In this document: positions 61,024 to 64,000 of the stretch, in pieces | Position numbering within the stretch: position 1 is the first letter of the stretch | How the letters are laid out: each line of letters opens with the position of its first letter | Assembly (NCBI GenBank): GCA_905612235.1 | Contig: CAJQRF010000003.1 | Coordinates: forward strand, 1-64,000 | Direction of reading: 5' to 3' | Origin: an uncultured Pelagibacteraceae bacterium | Lineage (GTDB): Bacteria > Pseudomonadota > Alphaproteobacteria > Pelagibacterales > Pelagibacteraceae | DNA length: 64,000 bases | Notes under the pieces: generated by a model | Databases searched by the model: none | What the model was told of the DNA's origin: nothing | The model's input: only the letters and a program-made list of their open reading frames with translations | Program-made: the position numbers and the translations under genes

Positions 61024-61167
61024 ATAAGTATCAAATTTTCTCTATTACCTCAAGTTGTGGCACATATACCTATCTTTGGTATTAAGTTTAAGTTATTACT
61101 AACAACTGGATTAATTCCAGCTGGTTTTTTAGCATTTATTTTAAACGCTACACTTCCAAAAAAATAA
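61024..61167 (+). pseudogene. C-terminal remnant of a nucleobase permease (NCS2-like)
   Basis: Between the MFS gene and guaB the plus strand reads IKFSLLPQVVAHIPIFGIKFK and then LLTTGLIPAGFLAFILNATLPKK to a stop at 61165..61167. Membrane-helix composition and the TTGLIPAGFLAFILNATLP ending strongly recall the last helix of uracil/xanthine permeases (NCS2). The upstream part of such a gene is absent because the MFS gene occupies that DNA, and there is no start. A hairpin follows (61184..61210). I read it as the decayed 3' end of a lost permease. Confidence 0.5.
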
Positions 61168-61183
61168 TATTTTAAATTATAAA

Positions 61184-61210
61184 AACCTTGGCGATTGAAT
61201 CACCAAGGTT
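61184..61210 (-). terminator. Hairpin that reads best on the minus strand, upstream of guaB
   Basis: aaccttggcgattgaatcaccaaggtt is a 13-bp inverted repeat with one imperfect pair: C-A on the plus strand but G-U on the minus strand. On the minus strand it is followed by TTTTTATAATTT, on the plus strand only by a weak gagtttt. It therefore terminates leftward transcription better, although it also lies just behind the NCS2 remnant. No gene sits directly upstream on the minus strand, so its function is open. Confidence 0.7.
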
Positions 61211-61269
61211 GAGTTTTAATAATAAAAATAATTTACTTTTCTTTCATAAAAAAATGCTTATAGTTAAAT

Positions 61270-62331
61270 ATGGGCACTATTAAAGAAGCACTAACATTCG
61301 ATGACGTAACACTTGTCCCTCAATATTCTTCTGTACTTCCTTACGAAACAGTTACAAAAACTCAATTAAATAAAAATCTTAAGTTAAATATACCTTTAAT
61401 ATCTTCAGCTATGGATACAGTAACTGAGTCTATAATGGCTTTAGCAATAGCAAAATTAGGGGGTTTAGGAATTATTCATAAAAATTTAACTCCTACAAAA
61501 CAAGCCGAAGAAGTTAAAAAAGTCAAAAAAAATAATATGATTGTGGGTGCTGCTATTGGAACCAGTGACAAAGATATAGATAGAATTTATAAATTATTAG
61601 AAACTAAAGTAGATTTAATTGTAGTAGATACGGCCCATGGTCACACTAAAAAAGTATTAAATACAATAAATACAATAAAAAAAATTTCAAATAATTGCGT
61701 TATTTGCGCTGGAAATATAGCTACAGGTAAAGCTGCAAAATTCTTAGCGGACGCAGGAGCGGACATAGTTAAGGTGGGAATAGGACCTGGGTCAATTTGC
61801 ACAACACGACTTGTTACAGGTATAGGGGTTCCTCAACTGAGTGCTGTTTTAGACGTTAAAAAGGCACTTGAGAATTATAAAACTAAGATTATTTCTGATG
61901 GAGGTATAAAATTTTCTGGAGATATTTCTAAAGCATTAGCGGCTGGAGCAGATGCAGTCATGATAGGTTCACTATTCTCAGGCACGACAGAAAGCCCAGG
62001 TAAAGTATTTAAACACAAAGGTATATTATATAAAAATTTTAGAGGAATGGGTTCTATAGGAGCTATGTCAGTAGGTTCAGCTGATAGATACTTTCAAAAA
62101 AAAACTAAAAATATTTCTAAATATGTTGCCGAAGGTGTTGAGGGAATTGTGAAATTCAAAGGTCCAGTAGGTAAAGTTATTTATCAGTTAGTTGGTGGGT
62201 TAAAATCTTCTATGGGATATATGGGTTCAAAAACAATTAAAGAATTACAAAAGAAGTGTGAGTTCGTAAAAATTACTAAAGCTGGTTTTTACGAAAGTAT
62301 GGTTCACAATATTGATAAAATTAAAAAATAA
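61270..62331 (+). CDS. guaB: IMP dehydrogenase GuaB without CBS domains
   Basis: 353 aa rather than about 490. Catalyses IMP to [22 protein letters not shown] (6-24) and the active-site loop [21 protein letters not shown] (169-189, Cys177) are IMP dehydrogenase-type rather than GMP reductase-type. The flap [20 protein letters not shown] (~256-275) and VAEGVEGIV are complete. The sequence passes directly from [14 protein letters not shown] to [10 protein letters not shown] near residue 88, where most enzymes hold the two CBS domains (the Bateman module); the barrel is uninterrupted. The stop overlaps the guaA start. Confidence 0.93.
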   Translation: MGTIKEALTFDDVTLVPQYSSVLPYETVTKTQLNKNLKLNIPLISSAMDTVTESIMALAIAKLGGLGIIHKNLTPTKQAEEVKKVKKNNMIVGAAIGTSDKDIDRIYKLLETKVDLIVVDTAHGHTKKVLNTINTIKKISNNCVICAGNIATGKAAKFLADAGADIVKVGIGPGSICTTRLVTGIGVPQLSAVLDVKKALENYKTKIISDGGIKFSGDISKALAAGADAVMIGSLFSGTTESPGKVFKHKGILYKNFRGMGSIGAMSVGSADRYFQKKTKNISKYVAEGVEGIVKFKGPVGKVIYQLVGGLKSSMGYMGSKTIKELQKKCEFVKITKAGFYESMVHNIDKIKK

Positions 62332-63878
62332 TGGGTAGAGAAAAAATAATAATTATTGACTATGGTTCACAGTTTACACAGCTGATAGCAAGAAAAGTTA
62401 GAGAGCTAGGTGTGTATTCTGAAATAATTAATTTTTCAAAAACTCAAAAGTTAAGAAAAGATAAATTATTAAAAGGTATAATACTGTCAGGAGGACCTTT
62501 AACAGCCACAAATAAAAAAACACCCAAGTTAAATTCTGAAATTTTAAACTTAAAAATACCAATATTAGGTATTTGCTATGGTCATCAAATTTTGTCTAAA
62601 AAACTCGGTGGAAAAATTAAAACTTCAAAAAAAAGAGAGTTTGGAAGAGCTTACATAAAAAGTTTTACCAAAAGTCCTATTACTAAAAAATTCTTTGGAA
62701 CAAAAAAAAATTCAGTTTGGATGAGTCATCAAGATGTTGTGAGCGTTATACCAAAAGGGTTTAAAAAAATAGCTTCTAGTCCAAACTCAAAATTTGCAAT
62801 TATTGCTAATGAAAATAAAAAATATTACGGAATACAGTTTCATCCTGAGGTGACCCATACAACAAACGGTAAAATTTTAATAAAAAATTTTTTGTTTGAT
62901 ATCTGTAAAATGAGAAAATCTTGGAATCCAAAAAATCAAGCTAAATTGCTAATTACAAAGATGAAAAAAGAAATAAAAAATGAGAAAGTTATATGTGCTT
63001 TATCAGGAGGTGTAGATAGTAGCGTAGTAGCTTTATTATTAAAAAAAGCTATTAACAAAAATCTTGTCTGTGTTTTTGTTAATACTGGTTTACTTAGGAA
63101 AAATGAAGCTAATGAAATTATAAGAACATTTAAAAAAAAATTTAGAATTAAGTTTATTTATATAAATGCTTCAAAATTATTTTTAAAAAAATTAAGAGGC
63201 GTTACTAATCCTGAAAACAAAAGAAAAGTTATTGGTAAGCTATTTATTCAATTATTTGAAAAATATTCTAAAAAAATTAAGAAAGTTAAATTTTTAGCTC
63301 AAGGAACTCTTTACCCTGATATAATTGAAAGCAAAACAGTTACAGGAAGTCCTTCTTCCAAAATAAAGTCGCATCATAATGTTGGGGGTCTACCGAAAAA
63401 AATGAAATTTAAATTAATTGAACCTTTAAAAGAATTATTCAAAGACGAAGTTAGAAAACTTGGTTTAGAATTATCTTTATCAAAAAAAATTCTTTATAGA
63501 CACCCTTTTCCAGGTCCTGGTTTGGCAATAAGAATTCCTGGAGAGGTAACAAAACAAAAAGTAGAAATTCTTCAAGAGGCTGATTTTATATTCATGAATG
63601 AATTAAAAGAATCAAATTACTATAATAAAATTTGGCAAGCGTACGCTGCTTTACTTCCTATGAAAACAGTTGGTGTTATGGGTGATAGTAGAACGTATGA
63701 ATACACTTGTCTTTTGAGAGCAGTAACATCTGTGGATGGCATGACGGCAGATTTTTTTAATTTTGATAAGACTTTTTTACAAAAAATATCAAATAAAATT
63801 GTAAATTCGGTTAAAGGTGTTAATAGGGTCGTTTATGATATTACGTCAAAACCTCCAAGCACAATTGAACTAGAATAA
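62331..63878 (+). CDS. guaA: GMP synthase GuaA
   Basis: 515 aa. Glutamine amidotransferase domain: ILSGGPLTA (51-59), GICYGHQ (catalytic cysteine ~ residue 83) and QFHPEVTHT. Synthetase domain: [10 protein letters not shown] (~222-231) PP-loop, and [16 protein letters not shown] in the C-terminal dimer/XMP domain. Makes GMP from XMP, glutamine and ATP. Its ATG begins on the last base of guaB (taATG), so expression is tightly coupled. Confidence 0.97.
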   Translation: MGREKIIIIDYGSQFTQLIARKVRELGVYSEIINFSKTQKLRKDKLLKGIILSGGPLTATNKKTPKLNSEILNLKIPILGICYGHQILSKKLGGKIKTSKKREFGRAYIKSFTKSPITKKFFGTKKNSVWMSHQDVVSVIPKGFKKIASSPNSKFAIIANENKKYYGIQFHPEVTHTTNGKILIKNFLFDICKMRKSWNPKNQAKLLITKMKKEIKNEKVICALSGGVDSSVVALLLKKAINKNLVCVFVNTGLLRKNEANEIIRTFKKKFRIKFIYINASKLFLKKLRGVTNPENKRKVIGKLFIQLFEKYSKKIKKVKFLAQGTLYPDIIESKTVTGSPSSKIKSHHNVGGLPKKMKFKLIEPLKELFKDEVRKLGLELSLSKKILYRHPFPGPGLAIRIPGEVTKQKVEILQEADFIFMNELKESNYYNKIWQAYAALLPMKTVGVMGDSRTYEYTCLLRAVTSVDGMTADFFNFDKTFLQKISNKIVNSVKGVNRVVYDITSKPPSTIELE

Positions 63879-63888
63879 TTTTTTTATA

Positions 63889-64000
63889 CTAGATATGCTT
63901 AATTTTCTCCGGCAAAATACCTTTGGGTCTATATCTCATAACTAATAATAGAGCTATTCCCATTACTAGCAACCTGAAATAAGGAATGGTATTTATCAAA
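63889..64000 (-). CDS. C-terminus of a LivM-like ABC permease (partial)
   Basis: The window's last 112 bases on the minus strand read INTIPYFRLLVMGIALLLV MRYRPKGILPEKIKHI and a stop. The MRYRPKGILPEK ending after a hydrophobic helix is the usual end of the branched-chain amino acid permease LivM. The gene continues past the right edge. It converges with guaA with a 10-base gap. Confidence 0.75.
   Translation of the reverse strand, partial: LINTIPYFRLLVMGIALLLVMRYRPKGILPEKIKHI

Noticed and set aside
61270-62331. GMP reductase instead of IMP dehydrogenase, from the short length
   Set aside because: The active-site loop reads [15 protein letters not shown] and the flap GSADRYFQ, both IMP dehydrogenase-type, and the gene is fused in expression to guaA.

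Overview
The window is a gene-dense, very AT-rich stretch with minimal intergenic space, overlapping starts and stops, few strong Shine-Dalgarno sites and lysine-rich proteins. Together with the gene set (molybdenum sulfite and formate dehydrogenases, PotABCD-like and Liv-type importers, TauE, DMT exporters, guaBA), this points to a streamlined marine alphaproteobacterium, most like SAR11/Pelagibacterales, although another low-GC marine lineage is possible. I see no rRNA, tRNA, insertion sequence, integrase or CRISPR array.

Layout. 0-4.8 kb is an accessory island: two DUF4116-repeat proteins bracket a PD-(D/E)XK-like endonuclease candidate, a phage-regulator-like protein, an orphan gene and a RecB/Cas4-like nuclease with four cysteines, plus two micro-ORFs missed by the ORF track. 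4.8-18.7 kb is a molybdenum and periplasmic redox island: pseudoazurin, moaE-moaD-moaA, cytochrome c and sulfite dehydrogenase (SorB/SorA-like), moeA-moaC-mobA, an IscU-like scaffold, an HPP protein, fdhD and a two-gene NAD-type formate dehydrogenase. 18.7-24.4 kb is a catabolic operon (MetX-like hydrolase, GlnT-like ligase, cupin, VOC protein, Rieske oxygenase, FAD oxidase) with a decayed second Rieske gene inside it. 24.5-30.3 kb holds TspO, two SDRs and a DUF3833-Cfa-DUF1365-FAD oxidase lipid-modification module.

30.3-44.2 kb is mostly housekeeping: DMT exporter, SGNH protein, 5-oxoprolinase (pxpBC divergent from pxpA), TPR protein, TerC/YjbE protein, PrpD, aconitase, LysE, CsaA-like protein, ArgE, a secreted gluzincin and a periplasmic cyclophilin. 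Between argE and the gluzincin lies a fragment that looks like a decayed agmatinase-family ureohydrolase.

44.2-59.8 kb is the most distinctive part. Leftward: a creatinase (50673..51878) whose active-site residues align with the characterised enzyme as I remember it, an EutA/maleate-isomerase-like protein, a DoeA/EutD-like M24 hydrolase and a complete PotADBC-type importer. Rightward from a shared control region: a luciferase-like flavin monooxygenase, an AA_synth (DUF1185) protein, an alpha/beta hydrolase, an aldehyde dehydrogenase, a Liv-type binding protein and an NCS1 nucleobase permease. I infer a locus for importing and breaking down guanidino/amidine or N-heterocyclic compounds such as creatine; the rightward branch has no assigned substrate. 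Two nearly identical terminators flank the NCS1 gene. 59-64 kb has TauE, an MFS carrier, the C-terminal remnant of an NCS2-type nucleobase permease, a GuaB that lacks CBS domains, GuaA, and the C-terminus of a LivM-like permease at the right edge.
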